A stretch of 64,000 nucleotides of DNA from Himantopus leucocephalus (Eukaryota > Chordata > Aves > Charadriiformes > Recurvirostridae). Within the stretch, counting starts at the first letter, position 1. The number at the start of each line of letters is the position of its first letter. The translations under genes were made by a program, and so were the position numbers. Under the pieces are notes generated by a model. It worked only from the letters and a program-made list of their open reading frames with translations. It was not told the origin of the DNA and searched no databases. The stretch covers positions 186,943,685 through 187,007,684 of the forward strand of contig RSEF01000001.1 in the NCBI GenBank assembly GCA_003993805.1. Reading direction: 5' to 3'. Of the stretch, positions 1-12,155 are shown piece after piece.

Positions 1-18
1 ATTCTATGATTCTATGAT
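1..18 (+). mobile_element. CR1: 3' tip of a CR1 LINE running in from the left
   Basis: The window opens with two copies of the octamer ATTCTATG followed by ATTT. Tandem ATTCTATG-type octamers are the characteristic 3' terminus of CR1 retrotransposons, so this is the last few bases of a plus-strand CR1 whose body lies outside the window. The sequence right of about position 20 no longer resembles CR1. Confidence 0.75.
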
Positions 19-1854
19 TTCTGCAGTAAATTAATTCACTGAGAGAAGAGATTTTTATTTTTTTTTTAGCTTTCCTATCTTAGGATCTCGCTCAGACATG
101 CACACACACATAGGCACACATGAAAAAGACAAACTTAGCAACAAAAAATATGGCACATATGTTCATATAGCTATACACATGAGGCCTTGAGCATAGATTT
201 TCTCTAGCCCATTTCTTCTTTGAATAGGTATTTTCATATAATTAAATACAAAACCTGACTTTAAAAAAAAAAAAGTTACTGGAAGTTGTCTGCTCAGTAC
301 TGTGAGAACTGAGGTCCAGCAAAACAGGAAGAATAGTCACTTTAATCTTCTATTTAGGAAAGGCAGAAAGTCAATACTGGATCCAGCTTTATGATAATGA
401 ATGTACAAGTATATGGTCATAATACTCATAGCAAAAGAAGGTTGGGTGGAACTGCAGACATCTCTTCTGATCCCAGTTCAGAAATAAATTCTAGGTCAAT
501 AATTCTATCAGCCATAGCTCTTTAGCCACTTGGGCCATAAAATTTCTTAATGTTGAATTTTACTGCCTACCTCTGGAAAAAAATAGAGCAGTTATCTAAA
601 TAGACGTGTTTTACAATAAGCAATGAAAGAAGCATAGGAGGGCCAAGTGGATAGAAACTTCAGAAAAGGATCACTACCACAAGGCTTATGGTAACATATA
701 ACCTGAACTGCTATTTCCTTCTAATTTACAATCTGTGACATCAGTCTCTATCTTTGACTTTTACCTTGGCCCCGTTCGCGTCTGGGACAATGCATGTATA
801 TAGCCCTTTCCTTATGAATTTCCTCATGCAGACATATACCTATCCATAGAAAAGTCTATCTGAAAGACACGGCTAATCAGGCTACAAGCAAACTGAAAAT
901 TTGTAAAGGGCTGTTTGCCTCTCCGTGACTTGACAAGGCCACTGTGAAGATCTATATTTCACAAAACGGTTAGGACAGACAATTGCATTACATGTAGACA
1001 TGGCAGAGCTGGACTTTGTTATTCACCATTAACACAAAAGGCTCAGCAACACAGGTGATGATGGTGGGCAAGACAAACACAGCAGGCCTATGCCATTGCA
1101 AGTTCACTGTTACCCAAGTTAAAATTCCCTTGGAGCATGTCAAGGCATATGCTGCAAACTCATTTGTGCCTGCTGAATAAACATGCCTGTGTTCACATTT
1201 TGAAAACCAGGCTCAGCAATCTGAGGAAGTTTTTGGAAGAAGCAGGTGTCAGAAAAACAATTTGGAAAAGTAAATGATCATATATATGATATAAAGTGTA
1301 TATATTAAAAATACCTTCCCTGTGTTACCAGTATATTAGGACATTGAAATTGAAAGGATGTTATTTAAGTTGCTTGTTGATTTTCTGCCTTGTCCTCAGC
1401 ACAGACAAAGAAAATAGACTACTCAGTTGCAGTTTTGTTTATAGGCACTTACTTGCATTCAATGAGACTGCAATCAGTCACTAAGCTATCACACATCTCT
1501 TTTTCTCTTGTTTTGGAATGACTTTTCTTTTTTGTTATGTAAATAACTGCAAGGTAGATATATCAAATAAGTGGTTTTTGTAATCTCACAGGTATATGAG
1601 ATACAAAGTGCACCTCTGTAAACTTCCCAGTCTTCTTACGTTAATGAGGAATGCCAGCGTGTTGCATAACATATAAAATACCAACAAATAACCTATGTTG
1701 TTGGACTAGGGAATGAACACTGCTGGGAGACTTAACTCAAACTGCCTTAATCTATTGGTAATATTTAAAAACACTGTTCTATCCAGTTTGACAGCCTAAC
1801 CACAGGAAAGGAGCAAACCAAGATATTCCTCTGCCGTACAGAAATTTTCACCTT

Positions 1855-1886
1855 AAAAAAACAAAACAAAACAAAACCAAACAACC
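1855..1886 (+). repeat. (AAAAC)n simple repeat
   Basis: A short degenerate run of AAAAC and AAAC units. It could be the decayed tail of a retroposed sequence, but nothing recognisable precedes it, so it is called only as a simple repeat. Confidence 0.7.
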
Positions 1887-3681
1887 CGCTGTTGTTTGTT
1901 TGCATGGTTGTTTCACCATACAGTAACTTTCCCCTGGTTAGAATTACAAGACACTACTTCAGAGAAAGAGGAAAACCCAAGCATCTGGATCACCACTCTG
2001 GCATGCCACAATGGACAGCTGAAGAACAGCAAAGGAATCAGAAAGCCAGACACAAACACAAAGACCCAAACCATTTCTTAGGAAATGATGAGGAAAGTAC
2101 TTAAACCTGTACTTGACATTTAGCAGTGTTTGAGTGTCATTGACTGTAATTGATGCATGTGCATATTTAACAACCACGTATTTCAAAGACATATCTAAAT
2201 AAGAATATTTTCATCTAATGGGTGTTGTTACAGCCCTGAAGATTGAGGCATAGGAATGAAGCAAGGTTTTCAGAGAGAGATAATACCTGCTACAGCTGAG
2301 AAAAATTGGTCTTTTGATATAGAAGCCTTCTCAGGTCTGGAACAAACTCTGAAAGATTATCTGCTTTGTCTAACTTTATCATTTTTTTTTTTTATAAGAG
2401 ATATTATCTCTCTACAAACTATTCTGTAATGGGACTTCAGAGTTTCATTCTATTCTGAAAAGTGACTCTGTACAAAAGCATTCATACTCCAGAAATCTCT
2501 ACCTCGTATGTACACAATCATTTCTACCAAGAGGATGTTTATCCTTCAAGAGCAAGTACATCTGGAGCTCCTGTTATTGTTTTTCCCTTGACATAGTTAA
2601 AAGAACATTGCACTTTGTAAAGAAGATGAGAGTTTAACCGTGTACATTGTGTTAAAGTTTTAGTAAAGTTCAACAGCAATGCTGGTAGTTCTGCGGTATA
2701 GAAGCATCAATGGGAGCGTGAGCTGGGTTCTACTCCCACTTGTGTACCGAGCTAAGCGGCTAGCTGCGTTTCCATTGCGACAGAAAATTCTACTCTCAAG
2801 ATTTTTTTATTTTTTTTTTTTTATAAAATTCACTCTCAAGATGGTATTTTACACAGCAGTAGTGATAATTAGAGAATTCAGATGAAAGAACAAAGTACTG
2901 TAAGGCTGCAGGGAAAGTCTTTATATCAGTTTTATATAACCTTCATCTTAATATCATAAATTAATGCAGTAATGCCTTAAACAGTTAAACAACATTGTAC
3001 ATGTGGCTTCTGAGAAGCATTAACACAAAACCCTATTAAAGTGAAAAAATGTTACTGTGGATATATAATTGAAACAATTACAGTGTCACAAGCTCCCATA
3101 CAATGTGGATTTTAGTGTAAAAGCCTCTCCTCTTTGAGTAGCATACTTCAAAGCTTAGGAGTCCATGCAATGAACTTTAGGAAGCTCTTAATCCTTTTGG
3201 GTTTTTTTTCCTTCTTTTTGCCTTTTTTTCCCTTGAAATATTTGTGGGCAGAGTTCTACAATATGCAGACAGTGATTATTAATTGTATTGTTCAGTGTAA
3301 CAGTTTCAATGTGGATTGTGTATACATATAATTATAGAAAAATACCCATAAAGTTTAGCTTTAAATCATGTTATTTAAATGATTAACACAGAAATGGACT
3401 GATTTACACCTATTCAACCTCACACGCACGTGAGGGCAGAGCCAAAAAGAAATAGTTGTGACACTCCTCATATAATAAAACCAACCCTTGTTTTATCTTA
3501 ATATTTCTCATTTTATAAACTTTGTTTTCTTGCTATGCATAATCACATGGAGCTTCACAAATCTGCAGATGATATGGAATAATCTTGCTTTCTGATACCT
3601 GACTTCTCCCCTCCTCCCCTATCAAAATATAAAGTGTCAGTTCAGAAAAGACATGTATGATATAGTGCCTAGCTAAAATTA

Positions 3682-3682
3682 N

Positions 3683-3721
<39 letters not shown>

Positions 3722-3745
3722 AAAAAACCCAACAAACCAACCCAA
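3682..3745 (+). repeat. Poly-A tract with a single-N joint
   Basis: A single N at 3682 is followed by about 38 consecutive A and then a CAAAAAACCC-type A/C-rich tail. The N directly abuts the homopolymer, which suggests an assembly or gap-closing placeholder. A retroposon tail is possible, but no body is recognisable. Confidence 0.8.
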
Positions 3746-5100
3746 CATTGGAAAAGCTGCTCTCAAATTAAAATAATATTAATATAATAAAATAAGTATA
3801 AATCCAAGTGTGTATAATAACACTGTAACTCCATCAGTCATAAATCAGGAAAGCAAATAATGAATGATTTAATGTTGCCACAGGAGACTAAAATTTCAAC
3901 CGGTAATTAATTATAGGTATACTAGTGACTGACTTAGAAAGCCAGGTTGTACATTTATTTTTCCTATATTTTGTCAATTGAGCTTTTCGTTTGCAAAACC
4001 GTGGGATGGCATGAAGCCAGATTCATTGTAAATTTGGACAGAATCCCTTGGGCTTTTTCCAGTTCTACAAGAGGTGAACTGAAGCGTATGCAGTTTCACA
4101 AAGCCGTGAGAGTCATATTTTGGTGTAGCAGGCAAAAATCATGTTTTTAGCGAAGGCATACTTCTAGTCCCCGCACTTAAATTTGAGCCCCTGTTGCTGT
4201 GCCCAGACAGCTAAATAAAAGAGGATCAGAGATCAATCACTGTCCACAAGGCCAAGTGACTTGTGCTAGGTCAAGCACAAGCTCATGCTCCCCATTGAAG
4301 GTTCATTCTGGAGAGAAAGCTGGTTTCAGGGGACTACAGCAAATTCAGGGAGGGAGCTGACAGTTCAGTGGTGTGGGTAAACAGGACTGTAGTGCTTGGG
4401 TTTGTTTCCTGGCCTTCTCTGCAGATGCTCGCTGAGTCATGGAGTCATAGCATGGGTGAAAGGGGAGCTACCTCCAGTCCTGTAAGAAGCAGCAGAGTCA
4501 CACTCAGCTTCTTAATATTTTTCACCAGACTTCCATTGTTGAAAAAACGCAAACAAAACATTCCTGTAAGCAGAGGCAACAACCCTAGGTTCCCACTGCT
4601 GCCTTCTCCTCCCTTGTATGGTGAGATGACTCTCTCCTACACTCAGTGCTACTTCCAATACCAATTTCCTGCTTTCTGAATGACAACTCTGTCCACTGGA
4701 ATACACAACAAAATTTGACACTGAAACCCCATCAGGCACTCAGGAAAAAGCCAATCAAATTCTGAATGAAAGGAGGACCCGCTATTTTCTAATGATATTT
4801 AGCATGAATGTAGTTTATACCTAACTCAAGAGGACTGGAGGTGTCCTTTTCGTCTCATGAAAATTAAGACATTTCCAATGAGACATTTACATTCATGCAG
4901 TTGACCAAGAATCCCTTTACAGCCACAGGCAGTTCTAGGACATTGTTCAATGATGCTTAAATAGATGTTTACAATAGGAAAAACATTTATGCTCTTTCTA
5001 GAATTAATGGGAAGAAGGATGATTCTCAATTAAGGAGACGGTCCTCTTTAGACTTCGCTTTCATCTTTCATGCAGCAAGAAATTTAGGCAATCATCTAAT

Positions 5101-5835
5101 CACAGAATTGTGCAGGCTGGAAGGGACCTACAGAGACTTCCAGCCCAACCTGCTCAATGTAGGTTGAATAGAACAGGCTGCTCAGGACTATGTCTGGATG
5201 AATTTTGAATATACTGAGGCACAGAGACTCTGCAGCCTCTCTAGGCAACCTGTTACATGAGAATACACGAGAAAAAAATAATCCTGTCTATTTAGTTTAA
5301 ATAATTTCCTGTGTTCCGATGTGTGTCTGTTACCTCTTATCCTTCCACCATTCATCTCTGAGAATACTCAGGCTCCAGCTTGTCTACACCTACCTTTAGG
5401 TACACGTGGACAGAATAAGATGTCCCGTTAGCATTCTCTTCTTAAGGCTGAACAGACTAAGCTCTCTCAGCTTCTCTTCATATCCCATGTGCTCCAGCCC
5501 CCTGACCTTCTCAGAGCTCCTCCAGCAGAATTACTCCAGTATATCAACTGTTTTTCCTCTGTTGGGAGACCCACAACTGGGCACAGTACTTCAGATGTGG
5601 CCTTACAAATGCTGAATAGAGAGGAAGAATTCATTTCCTTGACTTTTTGACTACATTCTTGTTAATACAGCCTAGTATGTGGTGGGTCTTCTTTGCTGCA
5701 AGGGCAGACAGCTGACTTATGGTCATCTTTCTGTTCACCAAGACCCCAAACCAAGAAAGCACAGCTACTTTCTAGCTTGTTGATCCTGATGTGTGCTGCT
5801 GCATGAGGTTATTCCATCCCAAATACAAACTGGAA
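5101..5835 (-). mobile_element. CR1: Diverged CR1 LINE fragment, minus strand
   Basis: Read on the plus strand, this is the complement of a CR1 3' region. It opens with the cacagaat...ctggaagggacct signature near 5101-5130 and continues through the downstream CR1 blocks. Recognisable blocks are the 'ctctgcagcctctctaggcaacctgtt' type segment near 5230, 'agctctctcagcttctcttcatat' near 5460-5485, and 'gggcacagtacttcagatgtggcc' near 5579-5602. The match ends around 5800-5835 with the segment complementary to the ORF2 C-terminal region. It has many substitutions and no usable reading frame, so it is an old, 5'-truncated copy. The exact right edge is uncertain by a few tens of bases. Orientation is certain because the 3' end faces left. 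Confidence 0.92.
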
Positions 5836-7242
5836 ATGAAGCTTCAAAAAGATCTAGAAAGCAAACTCTATCTCCTCCCAGACTTCTGGTGCATGCTAAG
5901 AGAGACAACTAAATTAGTTAGACTAGCTCCATCTATGGATGCAATACCTGCCAGAGCCCATTCTGGTATTTCTACAGGCCAGCAGCACTGGTTCCATAGA
6001 GCAGTACACAGTCAGAAGGTCAGCACACCACCAGTCTTCGAATTTTCATTTCACTACAGCTAATACAGCACATTGTGGATATTGAATGGGTTTCACTAAC
6101 AGGAATTCTGTGCATATGCTGTGCCCCATGCAATGTGGCATAATACCCACAGAATACCCATAGTACTCTGAAAACATACCTGCATATACCTGAGACTGTC
6201 CCATTATGAAATATTTTTATTCAATATGCAATGAAGTCAGTATACCCAGAATTGTGCTCTTCCAAGCCATGATTCAGCTGACAGCTATGAATGATACTGA
6301 ACTACGCTGGAAAAGCTAAATATCTTCAGAAGTACTTGCAGGACCAGAGTAGCAAGCAATGGTTGATAGCAGAGGCTTTGGGAATACAGGCTTAGGATGA
6401 CAGCAGAGAGATCAAGGGCCTAAAACAGCACCCAAATGATCACTGAAAGAATATGCAGCCTTGTGAGCAGGTAGAATCAGGTTTAGAGCATAAGAAAGAG
6501 AAGAAGGAGCATGTACACAACTTAAGGAAAACATCTTATACAAAGTGAAAAAAAGTAGGTAATGGGAAGATAGAAGACTGTCATATGAATTCCTGGGTGA
6601 GGATGGTAAACACCACCGTTCATTTGCAGCTGGTTCCTCTCACTCTGGTAGAAAAAGAATATAGCTTTTAGCTTTGCTGTTCACCACTTTTTGCTTCTGT
6701 GACTGAGCAATCACACATGAAGTGTTAAGTTTTATTTTGCCATTGGATTAAGCATGTTAGATTTTAAAGAGAGATTTGCGCTTGTGTTTGTGTCTGCACG
6801 TGTGTGTTTTCTGCTCCAACCTTCCCATACAAGAAGGTGGCTGATACCTCAGCATGAGTCAGAGTCAACTCAGATGGCAGGTGTCTGCACACATATGGAC
6901 TGAAACATACTGGAATATTCCATAGTGCGTTGCATGATAGTGCATTGTACTATAACAAATTACCTTAAGAAATTACGATGATTATAGTAGTGAGCTGATG
7001 AAAAGACATCTGTCCATACAGCAACAACATTTTTGCTGCTCTTTCTAACATTAACAGGGAACCTGAGCAGTCTGTTGTTATGAATGAATTTGCTCTCAGT
7101 AACCTCTTTAAGAGAAGCTATATTCCAAATATAAACAGACCCATAAAACAGACAGCTGGACAGAGAGATGAAGAGAGGTGAATTCAGGTGTTTAGATTTT
7201 GACTGAGGTGACCTACCTTTGTTCCTGCAGAAAGTCTGTAGT

Positions 7243-7281
7243 NAAAAAAAAAAAAAACAAAAAACAACAAAAAACAAAACC
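7243..7281 (+). repeat. A-rich tract with a single-N joint
   Basis: An N at 7243 is followed by 14 A and then CAAAAAAC-type units. As at the other N positions, the ambiguity sits exactly at the start of a homopolymer, which is typical of an unresolved assembly joint. Confidence 0.75.
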
Positions 7282-7395
7282 CAAAAGACTTCATTCCTAA
7301 AATGCATTTGAAGCAAGAATGGAGGTTCAAGAGAGTGAATCAAAATCTGAATGTCTTTAGGTAGCTGGCATTGGTCATTAGTGCCTATTTTAACT

Positions 7396-7417
7396 GGGGG
7401 GGACAGGGGAGGAGGGG
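7396..7417 (+). other. Putative G-quadruplex motif
   Basis: The plus strand has G7, ACA, G4, A, GG, A, G4. This provides four runs of at least three G with loops of 1, 3 and 4 nucleotides, which satisfies the usual intramolecular quadruplex rule. No promoter or exon is recognisable beside it. Confidence 0.6.
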
Positions 7418-8690
7418 TTGTTCTATACTTATGCTATGGAAAAGTCCAGAGAAGAGATCACTTCTTGTCTGGGATTGAGCATCTCATGAATTTAGACTCT
7501 GAAAACGTGGTGTCCCCATGTCTGATTTTTTCGTGTACACAGAGGACACAAAACACACTAAAATATTTGCATTCTACACACAAGAATACCAGTTGTAGGA
7601 CTCTGTACACAAAATCTAGCCCTGATCTAAGACATTAACTTCAAATGTCTCAATTGAAAGAGAGAGGCTTATTTAAACATAATTTAGAGAAAAATCATAA
7701 CCCTGGCTTTGCTTTGATTTTCCCAATGGAGGACACCTTTCCTTTCTGAATGTAGGAGTTTAGGGTAGCCAGCCTCCTTATATTTGTGTCAGCCATTGTG
7801 AATACTACCTTAAATCTCCTTTTAGATATTGTCATAAATCCATTAGACCACCTTTATGAAAGAGAAACCAGTAAGAACTTAGCTAACATTTTTATATGTG
7901 TAAATCTCAATTTAAAGTTGTTTTCCAGATTTCTGAAATCTTTTTGTTTCCTTGGAACATTCTTCCTCCCATTACTTTTAAATTGTAGTTGTTGTCTGAA
8001 GCTTTCCATAGTGCTTATTCATGACTGCACTGGCTTTCAACTTTCCCTTGATATTGAAATGGCTAAATTGTGAGTTTATAATGTATGATTTAGATTTAGA
8101 TTTTTTCTTTCTTAAATGGAGAGTAAAGCTTAAAGGAGAGCACAGCTGCAGGAAGTATTATTGAAACCCTGACTACTTTGTCATTTTGAAATCACCCTCC
8201 AATTGCCACACATATACATAATAAAATCTGATGCTATGCTGTCATATTTATTGTTTGACTGAATTTTTAACATCATTCTCATTACTGATGTCATTACTGA
8301 GTAACAAAATTGCAGTAATCTGTAACTAAAGTGATAAACTCTTCTGAGCACAATAAATAAAAATAAAGACAACCATCCTATGAGTAAGAAAGAAAAAGTA
8401 ATAGGAATAGAGGTGGCTAGAAATGTGAGCCATGAGGGTGGGAGTGCTACAGGCTGTTATTCATATTTATTATCTTTCATGAAGCCCCCGCATGCATTAG
8501 GCACTTAAAGGTGAGAATGCTCGAGGTATGTGAGATGAAAATAGATTAGCAGAGGGTAGGAATATTTGCAGTGCCTTCCTCACGCATTTTAATTTCCTCC
8601 TCTCCAACCTATCCTTACAGATAGGTAGATGTTAGTACTGATGCTAGTTTGGAGGGCTCTGTGATGGAAGAGTCAGGATTACCCTCATCC

Positions 8691-8718
8691 GTTGTTAAGC
8701 AACAGTTGTTAAGCAACA
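8691..8718 (+). repeat. Perfect 14-bp tandem duplication, each unit nearly palindromic
   Basis: GTTGTTAAGCAACA occurs twice head to tail with no mismatch. Each unit is itself an imperfect inverted repeat (GTTG....CAAC). A separate perfect hairpin starts 36 bp to the right. Confidence 0.85.
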
Positions 8719-8754
8719 GTACATAATAAAGCTGCTCTGCTGCAGAAACGTACT

Positions 8755-8777
8755 ATACCAGACATACTGTCTGGTAT
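8755..8777. repeat. Perfect short inverted repeat (10-bp arms, 3-nt loop)
   Basis: The left arm is ATACCAGACA, the loop is TAC and the right arm is TGTCTGGTAT, complementary over all ten positions. It is too short for a microRNA precursor because pairing does not extend beyond the arms. It is recorded as a structural element only. Confidence 0.85.
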
Positions 8778-10189
8778 TAAATGGCTTCTTAGTATTGGAA
8801 GGAGGATCAGGCTTGATTCTGTGTTCTGCTGGATTGTATAATTCTCGTGAATTGGTACACTCATGTTAAAACAGTGAAGTGCACTGACAGAAGATTCAAG
8901 TCCCAAAGGAAAAATATACTGTGTAATAAACACCTAAGCAATGACTTTGTAGAGGTATATGTTTTTTGGTTTTGTAGGGGTTTTAAGTCTTTTCCCAGCA
9001 TAAATTAATATTTCATGTTACTCATATTTGCTAAAACTCCCAATTTTTTAATATATTGGGTGCCTCCCTCCAAATCCAGTTTCTGGCTAGGAGACAAGAA
9101 AAATCAAATTAATAATTTTGAAATTCATATTTAATAAAAATGAGTCCTATCCAAGCAGATGGGACATAGTACAGCATTTTATTTAGTCTCTAGTGTCTAA
9201 CCCTTTTTCTCCCACTCTGGGAATTCTGGCTAATGATAGGCTATTATGGAGAAAATTCAGTAAACACTCTATATCAATTCACACTGCATATAAATAAGCC
9301 ATTTCAATCCATAAATCAACTTATTATAAATGATTTTGTATGCAGCATGCTGAAATATAGTTCACAGGAAAAATGCACTGCAGGATATTTTAGAACAACC
9401 TACTCAATAGTGTTCGGGTTGTTCAAGATTAAAATTAAAACAATAAACTTCACTCTGGATGTGTCTTCATTACCAAAGCCCTGGATCATTTACTTTAACA
9501 ATGTCAACCTGCTCTCGCTATCACATTCAATTTAATTAGGAAAGGAAGTAATATGCAAGAGCACACCTCATGGTGTTCCATTACCTTGGAGGAAAGTGCT
9601 ATCAACTTCCAGAAATAAAAGAGAGCCTTGCCCTATTCTCGCCCTCCTTCCCTCTGTGTTGTGGGAACTATACTCTAGAACAGGGAGAGGGAAACTATGA
9701 CATGTCAGAAAATGATGTAAAAAGGGTGCCTTCAGAAGGGGAAGTGTGTGTGGGGAAACAGAAGTAAAACGAGCTCAAGCAGCACTTGGTTATGCCCCCT
9801 TTAGCTTCAATGAAAATTTGATGTTGACATATTTGGTAATGGAAGTGGGCCTCAGCTCATGTTCTTCCCTTTTCTGACCGAGGGAAGACAAGATAAGGGC
9901 CCTTTGTCTGTAAGGCTGGCCATGCAGTGGCGTTGATGCATGCTGTCTTTTCACCTGCCAGTGGTGTACGATGCACTCTACAGCAGCTGGAGCCAGAAGT
10001 CATATCTCTCACAACAAAATCTCTGGCTTCAATTTTTTTATAGCCAATTAGTTAGAGAAGAGGGTAGATAAATTGCTAAATATTCTGTCAAGTCGACATA
10101 GCTTAAAAGAAAAGACCCTCAGTTTCCAAAAATATTTTCTGTTATAAATTGTTTCCATTAAGAATAGCGGACTGTCCATCCTACAATCA

Positions 10190-10216
10190 CTCTCTCTCTC
10201 TATCTCTCGCTCGCTC
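10190..10216 (+). repeat. (TC)n-like microsatellite
   Basis: A short CT-rich run with interruptions (ctctctctctatctctcgctcgctc). Low-complexity sequence, no associated feature. Confidence 0.75.
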
Positions 10217-10623
10217 AAGAATGGAGTCCTTACTCAGCTTATATTTCATCCTTATTCATACAACACTTCTGCTGACTCTGAACTGATCAAGGGAGGAAAA
10301 CCTGAGTCAGGAATTGGCTGCAAATTAGGGAAGATGAGGCAGCTACTTCCTAGTTTAATGGCTAAAAGCACAACAATAAATCTCTATGCTTCCCCATTTA
10401 GAGAGCTAATCAGTACATTTACACAGCTGGTGTTAGCTTTGTGTAGTTGTTTTGGTGGTGGGTTTTTGTCTTTATTTGTTTTGTTTTATGTTGCATTTAA
10501 GCTGTAATGAAAAAGGTGTACATATGCATATTTGTCTTAAATACTTCCCAAATCTCTGAGGGGAGGCATAGCAAATGTGCCTTTTGGAACCCACTGTTGC
10601 ACTAAACCAGTGGCATCTAACAG

Positions 10624-10683
10624 CAAACTTTACAGTTAAACATTATTGTGTTGCAAATTTTACAGTTAAATATTATTGTGTTG
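10624..10683 (+). repeat. 30-bp tandem duplication, two copies
   Basis: The units at 10624-10653 and 10654-10683 share the core TTTACAGTTAAAYATTATTG and differ at two positions. This is a simple local duplication, probably by replication slippage. It falls in an open frame by chance. Confidence 0.9.
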
Positions 10684-11060
10684 TTAAAGTTTTCTGCCCT
10701 TATCTCCTGCTCTGGAGTTGGATATGGGAATGATGTAAGAGTTTCAACAGAATCTCTGCACCAGCTGAAAATCTTTCAAGACAGAGGGACAGTTCGACTG
10801 TCACATTGGATTAGAGTCAAGGTCTATCTAGTTCAGTGGTCAGAACCAAAAGGAGGTCAGCAACAAACAGATGTGAGATAATATAGCCATACATATCTTC
10901 TTTTTGGACATGAAGCTGGCAGATAAACCACAGTTACAGGGTAAGCAAGTTTTAGGTCAGCTCTATTTCACAAGAGGTCATCAAAGTTACTATAGCCCAG
11001 CTAGGAATTTAGACAAGTGAATGGGTGTTCGTTAACTTAGTTCAGTGATATCCTGTGGGG

Positions 11061-11107
11061 AAAAAAAAAAAAAAAAAAAANNNAAAAAAAAAAAAAAAAA
11101 AAAAAAA
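11061..11107 (+). repeat. Poly-A tract containing a three-N ambiguity
   Basis: Twenty A, then NNN at 11081-11083, then about 24 more A and GGAGGG. The true homopolymer length is unresolved. It could be a retroposon tail, but no recognisable body lies on its left. Confidence 0.8.
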
Positions 11108-11294
11108 GGAGGGAAAACCAAACCCTATCCCCCAAGCAAGAATTAGTTAAGCTGATGTGAAAAGTTAAAGAAAAAACATGATTCAAGACAAAAAAAGAGA
11201 AAGATTTTGTTCAAACACTAACTAAACCTCTGACCAGTGAACCTCAATCTGCATACTTTCTCTTAAACTAGCATAACACAATCCACGCTGCCAC

Positions 11295-11350
11295 CAAAAC
11301 AAACAAACAAACAGAAACAAAACAAAAACCTCAAAACCAAACAAAAAACT
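11295..11350 (+). repeat. (CAAA)n simple repeat
   Basis: Degenerate CAAA/CAAAA units followed by A/C-rich sequence. Low complexity. Confidence 0.7.
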
Positions 11351-11642
11351 CTCAGTCCAAATTCACTTCTGCATGATCATTGGAGGTTCCTTTTAGCTGT
11401 TTTTATCATTGATGACTGCTTCATATAGCTTCACAGAATCTGCAGCTATGTTAACAGACACCCTTCTTCACTCTGCAGCTCTCCTGAGGCTATCACTCCT
11501 CAGCTTTCCTTATACTTCTACAGTCCATCAATAAAAATAATCTCAAGAAAGGTGGAAAAAGACAGAACCACCTCATAGTTATGATAAATGGGAAGCCATT
11601 CCCTAGTACTGTAGCCTCTGTAAGACTGAACTGCCAAAGAGA

Positions 11643-11644
<2 letters not shown>

Positions 11645-11674
<30 letters not shown>
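11645..11674 (+). repeat. (AC)15 dinucleotide microsatellite
   Basis: Fifteen uninterrupted AC units. The Cys/Val-rich frames seen across it on the minus strand are translations of the microsatellite, not a protein. Confidence 0.97.
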
Positions 11675-11677
<3 letters not shown>

Positions 11678-12134
11678 AGTGCGAGCACACAAATTAGCAA
11701 TGCAGATAAACCTATACCATCAAGGTGAACTATCAGTGGAAGCTCTTATATGAACCTCTGAAAATGTCCCCTGCTATGTTAATCTCATTTATCCCACACG
11801 GTTTGTTCAGCTCCAGAAATAATTGTGCCAAAAAGGCTGACTGGGAAAAGACCAGGAATGACCTCATTAGCATTTAGCGCCATCACCATAAGATGGAGAA
11901 GATAATCAGAAACAGGAGGTGGAAAGATAAAAGGAACAAAGTATAAAAAGAAAAAATGATTTTTTGGCATTGTGCTATTGGACTTTGATGGATCCCTATT
12001 GTCAAATGAGTGTAATTTGTAAAGATCAATGGTTTTAGTTAAACTCCAGTCCATGGTGTCCCATCTTCTAATTCATCTACACAGCATATGTTTTTTTTCT
12101 TTTGTAAAGAAAGGAGCATAAGGTCATTCTCAAG

Positions 12135-12155
12135 NTTTTTTTTTTTTTTTTTTTT
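12135..12155 (+). repeat. Poly-T tract with a single-N joint
   Basis: An N at 12135 is directly followed by about 20 T. This is the same pattern as the other N-flanked homopolymers in the window. Confidence 0.8.

Larger units (their letters stand above)
21..5100. other. AT-rich intergenic sequence without recognisable genes
   Basis: No exon, RNA gene or named repeat is recognisable here. All open frames are under about 105 codons, overlap on both strands and show no domain. The stretch holds simple A-rich tracts at 1855-1886 and 3683-3745, a poly-T run near 2384-2394 and a small CpG cluster around 772-781. A 103-codon frame at 4368-4679 looks like chance. Confidence 0.6.

Noticed and set aside
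6960..7343. 127-codon minus-strand frame
   Set aside because: It runs through an N and a homopolymer and has no domain; the frame across the joint cannot be trusted.
10785..10840. Possible old SINE-like piece (ggtctatctagttcagtggtc), with a weaker look-alike at 43905-43985
   Set aside because: Too short and too diverged to assign. The two segments share only a loose pattern.
11370..11392. CR1-like 3' end (gatcattggaggttcctttta)
   Set aside because: Only about 20 bases match and no flanking CR1 blocks are present.
11493..11700. Cys/Val-rich open frames on the minus strand
   Set aside because: They are translations of the (AC)15 microsatellite.
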